Shown here: positions 15,614 to 22,663 of the stretch, piece after piece
How the letters are laid out: every line of letters starts with the position of its first letter
Position numbering within the stretch: the first letter of the stretch is position 1
Source: Clostridiales bacterium
GTDB taxonomy: Bacteria > Bacillota > Clostridia > Christensenellales > CAG-138
Assembly: GCA_004558525.1 (NCBI GenBank)
Contig: SFCQ01000002.1
Coordinates: 1 to 64,000 of the forward strand
Length of the DNA: 64,000 nucleotides
Direction: 5' to 3'
Position numbers and translations under genes: made by a program
Notes under the pieces: model-generated
The model's database searches: none
What the model saw: the letters and a program-made list of their open reading frames with translations, nothing else
Told to the model about the DNA's origin: nothing

Positions 15614-17398
15614 ATGAAGAAGCTTACTTCCGACCAGCTGCGTACGCTGTTCCTTAAGTTTTTTGAGCAGAAAGGGCATAAGGTGATACCGTCCGCTTCG
15701 CTTATACCGGAAAACGATCCCTCCGTATTGTTCACCACTGCGGGCATGCACCCGCTGGTGCCTTACCTTATGGGGCAGGCTCATCCGGCGGGCAAAAGGC
15801 TTACGGACGTGCAGAAGTGCCTGCGCACAGGCGATATAGACGATGTTGGCGATTCAAGCCACTGCACGTTTTTTGAGATGCTTGGCAACTGGAGCCTTGG
15901 CGACTATTTCAAGGAGGAATCCATTGCCTGGAGCTATGAGCTTTTGACGGGCGAGGAATGGCTCGGCATAGATAAGGACAGGCTCTATTTCACTTGCTTT
16001 GCCGGCGACGATAACGCGCCCAGGGACACGGAATCCCACGACCTGTGGGTGAAGATGGGCGTGGACCCGAGCCATATATTCTATCTTGATGCAAAGCACA
16101 ACTGGTGGATACCTGGCACCACAGGACCCTGCGGGCCGGATACCGAGATATTCTTCGATACCGGCAAGCCTAAGTGTTCGCCGGATTGCAGTCCGGCGTG
16201 TGACTGCGGAAAGTATCTTGAAATATGGAACAACGTGTTTATGCAGTATTATAAAGATGCCGAGGGCCACGTTACGCCGCTTGCAAAGAAGAATGTTGAT
16301 ACCGGCATGGGCCTTGACAGGACCATAGCCACACTGCAGGGCGCCGAAAGCGTGTACGATACGGACGGTTTTGCCCCGATAATAGCAAGAATAGCCGAGC
16401 TTAGCGGCAAGGATTATAAGGACAGCGCTGAAACCGTAAAGGCCTTCAGGATAATTGCGGACCATATAAGGAGCGCAACGTTCATACTTGGCGACCCGCG
16501 GGGCGTAACTCCTTCAAACGTCGATCAGGGCTATATACTCAGAAGGCTTATAAGAAGGGCTATCCGCTACGCCATGCAGATAGGTATTCCGGAAAACAGC
16601 CTGTGCAAGGTGGCGGACGCCGTTATAGAGCGCTATGGCGAGGTTTATCCCGAACTTAAGGAAAACAGAGAGAAGATAATGGGCGAGCTTGCTCAGGAGG
16701 AGATACGCTTCCAGAGGACGCTCAAAAAGGGCATGAAGGAATTTGAACGCATGAAGTCTGGCTTTACCGATGGCAAGATAGACGGCGTTACAGCGTTCCA
16801 CCTTTATGATACCTATGGCTTCCCGATAGAGTTCACGGAAGAGATGGCGCGTGACAACGGGCTGAGCGTTGACAGGGCCGGCTTTGAGGCCGCGTTTGCT
16901 GAGCATCAGAACAAATCAAAGCAGGGAGCCGAGCAGCGCTTTAAGGGCGGACTTGTTGACGCTAACGAGACCACCGCAAAGCTGCACACGGCAACGCATC
17001 TGCTGCAGGCTGCGCTGAGGAAGGTGCTTGGCGACGGCGTTGCCCAAAAGGGCAGCAATATAACCACGGAAAGGCTGAGGTTCGATTTCAGCTTTGAGCG
17101 CAAGATGACCCCCGAAGAGATAAAGAGGGTTGAGGAGCTTGTCAACGAAGCCATAAAGGCGGACGTTCCCGTGACCTGCGAGGAGATGAGCGTTGACGAA
17201 GCCCGCGCGCAGGGCGCCATAGGCCTGTTTGGCGACCGTTACGGCGAAAAGGTAAAGGTATACACCATGGGCGGCTTCTCAAAGGAGATATGCGGCGGCC
17301 CGCACGCTTCCCATACCGGCGAGCTTGGAACATTCAAGATAAAGAAGGAGGAGGCCTCAAGCGCAGGCGTTCGCAGGATAAAGGCCGTTTTACTCTAA
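15614..17398 (+). CDS. alaS: Alanyl-tRNA synthetase, short form lacking C-Ala
   Basis: 594 residues from ATG 15614 (AAGGAGA upstream). The class II catalytic core (F-F-E-M-L-G-N-W-S-L-G-D-Y-F, W-N-N-V-F-M-Q-Y, T-G-M-G-L-D-R) and the editing domain with zinc-binding H-T-A-T-H and C-G-G-P-H are intact. The protein ends about 40 residues after the editing motif, so the long helical linker and C-terminal C-Ala dimerisation domain of standard AlaRS (about 870 residues) are absent. It charges tRNA-Ala and clears Ser/Gly mischarged product. The end is clean: the next gene begins 3 bases later. Confidence 0.95.
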   Translation: MKKLTSDQLRTLFLKFFEQKGHKVIPSASLIPENDPSVLFTTAGMHPLVPYLMGQAHPAGKRLTDVQKCLRTGDIDDVGDSSHCTFFEMLGNWSLGDYFKEESIAWSYELLTGEEWLGIDKDRLYFTCFAGDDNAPRDTESHDLWVKMGVDPSHIFYLDAKHNWWIPGTTGPCGPDTEIFFDTGKPKCSPDCSPACDCGKYLEIWNNVFMQYYKDAEGHVTPLAKKNVDTGMGLDRTIATLQGAESVYDTDGFAPIIARIAELSGKDYKDSAETVKAFRIIADHIRSATFILGDPRGVTPSNVDQGYILRRLIRRAIRYAMQIGIPENSLCKVADAVIERYGEVYPELKENREKIMGELAQEEIRFQRTLKKGMKEFERMKSGFTDGKIDGVTAFHLYDTYGFPIEFTEEMARDNGLSVDRAGFEAAFAEHQNKSKQGAEQRFKGGLVDANETTAKLHTATHLLQAALRKVLGDGVAQKGSNITTERLRFDFSFERKMTPEEIKRVEELVNEAIKADVPVTCEEMSVDEARAQGAIGLFGDRYGEKVKVYTMGGFSKEICGGPHASHTGELGTFKIKKEEASSAGVRRIKAVLL

Positions 17399-17401
17399 GC
17401 T

Positions 17402-18157
17402 ATGGCGGGGCGCCACGGGCAATGGTTTGAATACGATTGGCCTCTTGAGGGGGCATTGGCGCGCTTTGGCGTAGACATGGCGCTTATAGATGCCGATAGG
17501 GACCTGCGCCCGCTGCTGCTTTATGTGAACTGCACGAGCCGCAGCGAAAGGCGGCAGCAGCTTTCATCCGTGGAAAGAGCCGTTGCAAATGTGCTTAAGG
17601 ATAAGGTTATTAAAAAGCTTTCCGCACTGTATGTGGGTTATATTGAGGTAGACGCGCAGATACAGTATTATTTCTATATCCACGATGATGCGGAGCTTGA
17701 CGGGGCCGAGAAAATGGCGGACAGGACGCCGCTTTTGGATTGTACGGCCGGCGCAGCGGATGAGCCTGACTGGCTGACATACAGAACGCTTCTTTATCCT
17801 GATGCGGCAAAGCTGCAGACCGAGCAGAACGGGGAGCATATCGCCCTGATGGAAAAGCATGGCGATTGCCTTACGGCTGTAAGAAGGGTAACGTTTACGC
17901 TGTATTTCCCGACGGAGCATATAATGCTTGAATTTGCACAGGCCGCAAGGATGGCGGGATTCGCATATTCCGGCCCTGTGTATTCGCCGGAAAGGGAGCT
18001 TGCCTATGGCGCCGATATAGTAAGGCTTTCCTCGCTTGATAAGCGGGCCATAGACAAGCTTACAACAAAAGCCATTGACATTGCGTCAAGGTATTCAGGC
18101 GAATTTGGGGAGTGGAGCTCTCAGATAATCAGAAGGAGAGGGCCGCTTGAGCAGTAG
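17402..18157 (+). CDS. DUF695 / RraB-like protein
   Basis: 251 residues. The N-terminal half (W-F-E-Y-D-W-P-L, L-L-L-Y-V-N-C, V-D-A-Q-I-Q-Y-Y-F-Y) resembles DUF695 and the C-terminal half (V-R-R-V-T-F-T-L-Y-F-P-T-E...A-R-M-A-G-F) resembles the RraB domain, first described as an inhibitor of RNase E. Whether it regulates RNA decay in a Firmicute is unknown. It starts 3 bases after the alaS stop without a clear Shine-Dalgarno, suggesting coupling to alaS. Confidence 0.7.
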   Translation: MAGRHGQWFEYDWPLEGALARFGVDMALIDADRDLRPLLLYVNCTSRSERRQQLSSVERAVANVLKDKVIKKLSALYVGYIEVDAQIQYYFYIHDDAELDGAEKMADRTPLLDCTAGAADEPDWLTYRTLLYPDAAKLQTEQNGEHIALMEKHGDCLTAVRRVTFTLYFPTEHIMLEFAQAARMAGFAYSGPVYSPERELAYGADIVRLSSLDKRAIDKLTTKAIDIASRYSGEFGEWSSQIIRRRGPLEQ

Positions 18158-18165
18158 CCGAACGG

Positions 18166-18897
18166 CTACAGGCACTCCATAGCCTTGAATTTGCGCTCAA
18201 GAGAGTATTCGGCAAAGCCGTTCACGGCTTCCTTAAGCTCAGCCTGAACGCTCTTTGGCAGCGCGACACGGCTTATATCCTCATCTTTCAATAAAAGCAT
18301 GCGCCTTATAGCCTCAAGGCTCAGGGCGCTTATTTCTTTTGCGCCCACTGCCCTTGCGCAGCCCGGGCAAAGCGCGCCGCCGTGATCCGCGCTGAAAAAG
18401 GCTGATTTTCTGCTGCGTATGTCCATGCCGCATATGGCGCACTCGGTTACGGACGGCCTGTAGCCAAGCGCGTTAAGACACCTAAGCGCAAAGCATATAG
18501 CCATATCAGCCGCATCAACCTGTGAATACGCGGTGTATGCAAGCGAGTAGCGCAGCAGCGAATACAGCTTGATATTGGCGGTTTCCTCGGCGCCTGCGTT
18601 TATAAGCGAAAGCATGTAGCTTGCCGCTGCAAATTTAGCTATATCCTCCCTCAATGGATAAAAACGCTCGCTAATCTCCGCGCTGTCGAGCGTATGCTTA
18701 TCGCCGGCTTTGAACAACACGAACTCGCCGCATACAAAAAGCTCGCTTGCGCCTATAAGCGGGCTCTTTGCCCTGCGGCATCCCCTTGAGGCGCATGAAA
18801 CAAGACCCTGCTCCCTCGTAAACAGGGTAAGTATCCTGTCATTCTCCTTATAGTCTGCATAGCGGGTAACTATGCCGTTTAGCTTAATACTCGGCAT
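18166..18897 (-). CDS. recO: DNA repair protein RecO
   Basis: 243 residues from ATG 18897 (AAAGGAG upstream). It has an N-terminal OB-fold (L-N-G-I-V-T-R-Y-A-D-Y-K-E-N-D-R-I-L-T), a helical body and a four-Cys zinc site in the second half (C-A-I-C-G and C-P-G-C). RecO loads RecA on gapped DNA with RecR and anneals single strands. The gene is transcribed toward the alaS cluster. Confidence 0.93.
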   Translation of the reverse strand: MPSIKLNGIVTRYADYKENDRILTLFTREQGLVSCASRGCRRAKSPLIGASELFVCGEFVLFKAGDKHTLDSAEISERFYPLREDIAKFAAASYMLSLINAGAEETANIKLYSLLRYSLAYTAYSQVDAADMAICFALRCLNALGYRPSVTECAICGMDIRSRKSAFFSADHGGALCPGCARAVGAKEISALSLEAIRRMLLLKDEDISRVALPKSVQAELKEAVNGFAEYSLERKFKAMECL

Positions 18898-18994
18898 GGC
18901 GTGCTCCTTTATACAAAGTATAGCATATAAAGGCGCTTTTTTGTGGCAAACAACGCTATTTAAGCAAAAAACAGGGATTGTTTTCTGTTTCGGC

Positions 18995-19023
18995 TTGACT
19001 CGGGGCAAAGCCTGCTGTATGCT
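18995..19023 (+). promoter_or_regulatory. SigA-type promoter of the DUF4097 gene
   Basis: -35 TTGACT (18995-19000), 17-base spacer, -10 TATGCT (19018-19023). Confidence 0.55.
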
Positions 19024-19054
19024 GTATCAGCTAAAATATAAGGAGGAGCATCGT

Positions 19055-20131
19055 ATGGAAAACATGTATAACAGCAACGGCATGCAGCCGCAGCAGCCTG
19101 AGAAGAAATCGAACGGCGGCAAAATAGCCTTAATAATCATCGCTTCCGTATTGGGTACGCTGCTGCTTATAGGCGTTATAATATACGCATTAAGAGTAAG
19201 CGCATTAAAGCGTATAGACAAGGCAAAGGAATTCATTTCAGAAAACGCCGGGTCTGTTATTGACAATGACAGTCTTAATGCGCTTAAAAAAACGGACGCC
19301 GGCTTCAACATGACCCCAAGCAGCGACAACAGCTATTCTGTAGCTGCGGACAGGATAAAGAAGATAGAGATTCTGTGGATCAGCGGTTCGGTGAGTATAC
19401 AGCCTTATGACGGCGATGCGATAACCTTCAGCGAAAGCTCTGCTCGTTCCATAGATGACAATAACTGCCTTATCTACAAAGCAGAGGGCGATAAGCTTGA
19501 GATACGCTTCTGCCACAGCCGCAGGTTTGCCGAGATTGATTTCAAAAGCTTTGACATAAACGACCTCACTGCCGGCTTACCTTCAAAGGAGCTTATAATC
19601 AACGTGCCTGAGGCGCTTTGCCAAAGCGGGGAGCTGGAGCTTTTTGCGGCATCGGTGTCAAGCGCCGCCAGCATAACGGGCGTGACGGCCGATGAAGTGA
19701 AGCTGGACAGCGTATCCGGCGATATAGTGCTCGAGAACGTAACCGCCAGAGACGAAATACAGGCTGTAAGCGTTTCGGCAGACATAAGCGTCGTCTCCTG
19801 CTCTGCGGATGAGCTTAAGGCGGACAGCGTATCCGGCAGCATCAGCGCAGCAGGCTGCTTTAATGAAGTAGATGCGGATTCTACATCCGGCGAAGTGAGC
19901 ATATCCACAGAAAACGAGCCAAAGAGCATAGACATAGATTCGGTGTCGGGCGACGTAAAGCTGAGTGTTACAAAAGAAGCTGGCTTCAAGGTTGATGTAG
20001 ATACCGTGTCCGGACAGGTGATAACAAGCCCGGGCATGGCGCAGCAAGGCTCGGTGTACACCTGTGGCGACGGCCCGGCCGAATACGAAGTGCAGACCGT
20101 TTCCGGCAGCATAAGCATAGAGATAAAATAA
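19055..20131 (+). CDS. Membrane-anchored DUF4097 beta-repeat protein
   Basis: 358 residues from ATG 19055 (AAGGAGG upstream). A short Gln/Pro-rich cytoplasmic tail, one transmembrane helix (about 24-46) and an extracellular DUF4097 domain with regularly spaced D-S-V-S-G-type repeats (about every 20 residues from 210 on), which should form a right-handed beta-helix-like solenoid. DUF4097 proteins are called putative adhesins; in Firmicutes they often accompany envelope-stress systems. A second, differently arranged member lies at 43410. Confidence 0.85.
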   Translation: MENMYNSNGMQPQQPEKKSNGGKIALIIIASVLGTLLLIGVIIYALRVSALKRIDKAKEFISENAGSVIDNDSLNALKKTDAGFNMTPSSDNSYSVAADRIKKIEILWISGSVSIQPYDGDAITFSESSARSIDDNNCLIYKAEGDKLEIRFCHSRRFAEIDFKSFDINDLTAGLPSKELIINVPEALCQSGELELFAASVSSAASITGVTADEVKLDSVSGDIVLENVTARDEIQAVSVSADISVVSCSADELKADSVSGSISAAGCFNEVDADSTSGEVSISTENEPKSIDIDSVSGDVKLSVTKEAGFKVDVDTVSGQVITSPGMAQQGSVYTCGDGPAEYEVQTVSGSISIEIK

Positions 20132-20160
20132 GATTTTTACAAAAAGCGTAAGCGCTTTTA

Positions 20161-20197
20161 GCCGGCATGACCAGTATCGCCCATGCCGGCCCTTTTT
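20161..20197 (+). terminator. Terminator after the DUF4097 gene
   Basis: Stem GCCGGCATG/CATGCCGGC with a 12-nt loop, followed by CCTTTTT. A second small AAAAAGCG/CGCTTTT hairpin (20151-20160) precedes it. The stretch from here to 20370 holds no recognisable gene. Confidence 0.85.
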
Positions 20198-20374
20198 ATA
20201 GCAAGCTCCGGAGTTTTATGGACAGCCGCCTGCAAACGGTATAGAACAGCGGTGTGAGCGTTGCGGCGCAAAACAAAACGGCATACGGTTGCTGCTTGCG
20301 CATAAACAAAGCAAATGCGGTATAAATGTGAGACGGCGGCACTGTGGCGTTAGCTTAAAAAGGCCCATAACCAC

Positions 20375-20405
20375 TTGTAACACATTGACCTGAACGGAGA
20401 CTAAT
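20375..20405 (+). promoter_or_regulatory. Possible ECF-sigma autoregulatory promoter
   Basis: TTGTAAC (20375-20381) is followed, after 17 bases, by GACTAATA (20399-20406). This resembles GTAAC / CGTCTAA-type promoters read by some clostridial ECF sigma factors. It lies directly before the sigma-factor gene, so autoregulation is plausible. Based on pattern only. Confidence 0.35.
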
Positions 20406-20428
20406 AGATAAAGGACGGAGGTGAGGCG

Positions 20429-20923
20429 ATGAGCGCGCTTGAGCAGATATATAAAAAATACAGGCTTGATGTTTACCGCTATCTACTCAGTCTTACTCAC
20501 GATGAGGATACAGCGGAGGATCTGCTTTCGGATTGCTTTATCATAGCGCTGTGCAAACTGCCGTTTTTCAGGGGGGATTCAAGCATAAAAACATGGCTTT
20601 TTGGCATAGCGAGGAACTGCTATCTAAGATATATAAAAAAACTGCGCAAAACAGCTGCCTTGCAGGATTTGGTAGAAGTATACATTGAAGAGGATATTAC
20701 CAGCCATCTTCTGTCAAAGCAGGCCGCCGAGAGGGCAAGGGAGCTTATTATGCAGAAGGACGAAAGAACGCAGGCTATAATGAATATGCGCATAGAGGGC
20801 TACGCGTATAAAGAGATCGCCGCAAGGCTCGGGATGTCCGAAGGGGCGGCGCGTGTAATAGAACACAGGGCAAAGAATCAGCTTAGAGCGCAGCTAAAAA
20901 AGGAGGGATATGAAATTGAATGA
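20429..20923 (+). CDS. ECF-type RNA polymerase sigma factor
   Basis: 164 residues with region 2 (D-V-Y-R-Y-L-L-S-L-T-H-D-E-D-T-A-E-D-L-L-S-D) and region 4 (G-Y-A-Y-K-E-I-A-A-R-L-G-M-S-E-G-A-A-R), and no regions 1 or 3. GGAGGTG lies upstream. The downstream gene overlaps by 14 bases and encodes a matching zinc-binding anti-sigma factor, so this is a self-contained transmembrane signalling pair. The signal and regulon are not evident. Confidence 0.93.
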   Translation: MSALEQIYKKYRLDVYRYLLSLTHDEDTAEDLLSDCFIIALCKLPFFRGDSSIKTWLFGIARNCYLRYIKKLRKTAALQDLVEVYIEEDITSHLLSKQAAERARELIMQKDERTQAIMNMRIEGYAYKEIAARLGMSEGAARVIEHRAKNQLRAQLKKEGYEIE

Positions 20924-21626
20924 ACATAAATCAAAATGCGGGATATGCAGGGATCTTATACCCCTTGTTAAGGACGATGTAGCAAGCGAAGGCAGCCGCG
21001 AATATGTGCATGAGCATATTAAGGAGTGCAGGGAATGTTTTGATGAATACGAAAGCTATTCGGCTTTGAGCGCGGATAGTGAAGGCGAAGCAAAGTATAA
21101 TAAGCTTGCCGAAAGGATAAAGACAATGATATGGAGCGGTGCGTTGATAATGCTTATAGTCGGGCTTGCGCTTGGCATAGGCATAAGCCCCGTCAGCTCC
21201 AAGCTCATATTCATAATACCTGTCGCAGCGTGCGTTATTGTGGCGGCATTTAACTATAAAACCGATAAGACGCGCATGCTTTGGGTACTGGGCACGCTTG
21301 CGGCGTTTGTTGCAGCGTATCTTTTGATGAGGTGCATCAGGCCGTTTGAATACAACGTAAGCTATTGGGTAGCGTCTCATCTTACGTTTGCGGTCGTGTT
21401 CATTGCCGTAGTGTCCGCGTTCTTTATGAAGCGATACATGGCGGCAGCAGTGTTTGCTGGCTACTGCATATGCGGCATTGCGGGCGAAGTGTTTGGCACC
21501 GTATCTTACGATCCCGGCGGCGGCAGGCTGCACAACGGCTGGATAATAGCTGTTCTTGTGCTTGCTGCGTTTACAATAGCCGGCGTTATGGCGGAGCTGA
21601 TATGCTCCCGCAAAAAGAAGCAATAG
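20910..21626 (+). CDS. Zinc-finger anti-sigma factor, polytopic membrane protein
   Basis: 238 residues. The cytoplasmic N-terminus has an anti-sigma zinc-binding (zf-HC2) motif, C-G-I-C near residue 10 and H-I-K-E-C-R-E-C near 36-43. From about residue 72 there are six hydrophobic segments and no large external domain. It should hold the ECF factor inactive at the membrane. The multi-helix sensor part suggests sensing within the membrane or at its surface. Overlap with the sigma gene indicates coupled translation. Confidence 0.88.
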   Translation: MKLNEHKSKCGICRDLIPLVKDDVASEGSREYVHEHIKECRECFDEYESYSALSADSEGEAKYNKLAERIKTMIWSGALIMLIVGLALGIGISPVSSKLIFIIPVAACVIVAAFNYKTDKTRMLWVLGTLAAFVAAYLLMRCIRPFEYNVSYWVASHLTFAVVFIAVVSAFFMKRYMAAAVFAGYCICGIAGEVFGTVSYDPGGGRLHNGWIIAVLVLAAFTIAGVMAELICSRKKKQ

Positions 21627-21714
21627 TATGCCTGGTGAATAACTAAAACCATGATAAAATGGGGCCGCGGGGGTAAACACGCCTATGTGCGGCCCTGATA
21701 ATGTGTTGCTTTAA

Positions 21715-22206
21715 TTACAGGCCCTTCCTCCAATCCGGCAAAGGCAGGGGCCTGCTGTTAAGTATGGCGCTATCCAGCCTGTCGCCGTTATAGTGAAGCT
21801 CAAGCTTAAAATACGGGGCGCGCCGCTCCATAAGCTCAAGGAATATAAAGTCGCCCTCCCATGCCGGCAGAGCACGCAGCCTTTCTTTGTCGAGCCAGAC
21901 AAGCTCACCCTCGTCGCAGCTTATAAGCTCGCCGGTAAAGCTGTCCGCATGGTAAAGGTACATTGTCTCCTCGGGCCAGGGAAGGGCGCTGAAAAGTATC
22001 TCGCCGCACGCCCTGTATCCGGTCAGGCTAAGGCCTGTCTCCTCCTTAACCTCGCGCAGTACGCACTGCTCCGGCGTTTCGCCGTTTTCGATATGCCCAC
22101 CGACGCCTATCCACTTATCGCGGTTCACGTCATGCGCCTTCTTTACGCGATGCAGCATAAGGTATTTATTATCTTTTTCTATATAGCATAGGGTCGTACG
22201 TTCCAT
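21715..22206 (-). CDS. Nudix hydrolase (MutT-like)
   Basis: 163 residues with a full Nudix box, G-x5-E-x7-REVKEETGL, at about residues 37-59. The N-terminus M-E-R-T-T-L-C-Y-I-E and the spacing match 8-oxo-dGTP diphosphatase-like proteins of Firmicutes, which remove oxidised nucleotides, though substrate assignment within Nudix families is unreliable. It stands alone between the ECF pair and tRNA-Val. Confidence 0.88.
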   Translation of the reverse strand: MERTTLCYIEKDNKYLMLHRVKKAHDVNRDKWIGVGGHIENGETPEQCVLREVKEETGLSLTGYRACGEILFSALPWPEETMYLYHADSFTGELISCDEGELVWLDKERLRALPAWEGDFIFLELMERRAPYFKLELHYNGDRLDSAILNSRPLPLPDWRKGL

Positions 22207-22301
22207 AATAGCTCACGTCCTTATAAAGATTATATCGTATATCGCATCATAACATAATATCATAGAGTACCGGAGGATCAGATGGGTAAACATCAGTATC
22301 A

Positions 22302-22345
22302 GACAAAAAACAAGCACGGTGGCGTCATATCAATGCCACCGTGCA
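22302..22345 (-). terminator. Terminator of the tRNA-Val gene
   Basis: Minus strand: stem CACGGTGGC/GCCACCGTG with an 11-nt loop, followed by TTGTTTTTTG. It begins five bases after the encoded CCA end. Confidence 0.85.
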
Positions 22346-22349
22346 TACC

Positions 22350-22426
22350 TGGTGGGGATGGAGGGGCTCGAACCCCCGACCTCTTCGATGTGAGCGAAGC
22401 GCTCTAACCAGCTGGGCTACATCCCC
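22350..22426 (-). tRNA. tRNA-Val (anticodon CAC)
   Basis: A full cloverleaf on the minus strand: acceptor stem GGGGATG/CATCCCC, D-arm with AGCTGGTTAG, anticodon arm CTTCG-CTCACAT-CGAAG giving anticodon CAC, T-arm GGGGG-TTCGAGC-CCC with standard T-loop, and an encoded CCA (22352-22350). It stands alone with its own promoter and terminator. Confidence 0.95.
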
Positions 22427-22438
22427 GACGCGAATTAT

Positions 22439-22467
22439 ATTCTACATCAAACTCGGCATTATTGCAA
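22439..22467 (-). promoter_or_regulatory. Promoter of tRNA-Val
   Basis: -35 TTGCAA (22467-22462), 17-base spacer, -10 TAGAAT (22444-22439), ending 12 bases before the tRNA. Confidence 0.55.
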
Positions 22468-22547
22468 CATAAAAATTAGTTAAACCTCGTTTTAGCCGGC
22501 CTTATGCGGCAAAAGGCTTAAAATGCTTGTATACAATTTGATTTTTG

Positions 22548-22576
22548 TTGCCTGGAAGCGTGAATAATAGTATAAT
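22548..22576 (+). promoter_or_regulatory. SigA-type promoter of ppdK
   Basis: -35 TTGCCT (22548-22553), 17-base spacer, -10 TATAAT (22571-22576), giving a leader of about 80 bases. Confidence 0.75.
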
Positions 22577-22663
22577 GTTTGATAAGTGCGGAAGGGGGTA
22601 AGCCTGTCCGCCGCTTTGTGACAAGGTTTTGATTAAAAATCAGATATTGGAGGAAAGAAATCA

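Noticed and set aside
15614..17398. alaS as a frameshifted or truncated pseudogene
   Set aside because: All catalytic and editing motifs are intact and the next gene starts 3 bases later, with no C-Ala remnant in any frame of the following sequence.
20198..20370. Possible small RNA or gene between the DUF4097 and sigma-factor genes
   Set aside because: No open frame with a ribosome-binding site, promoter or stable conserved fold could be made out; left as empty intergenic sequence.
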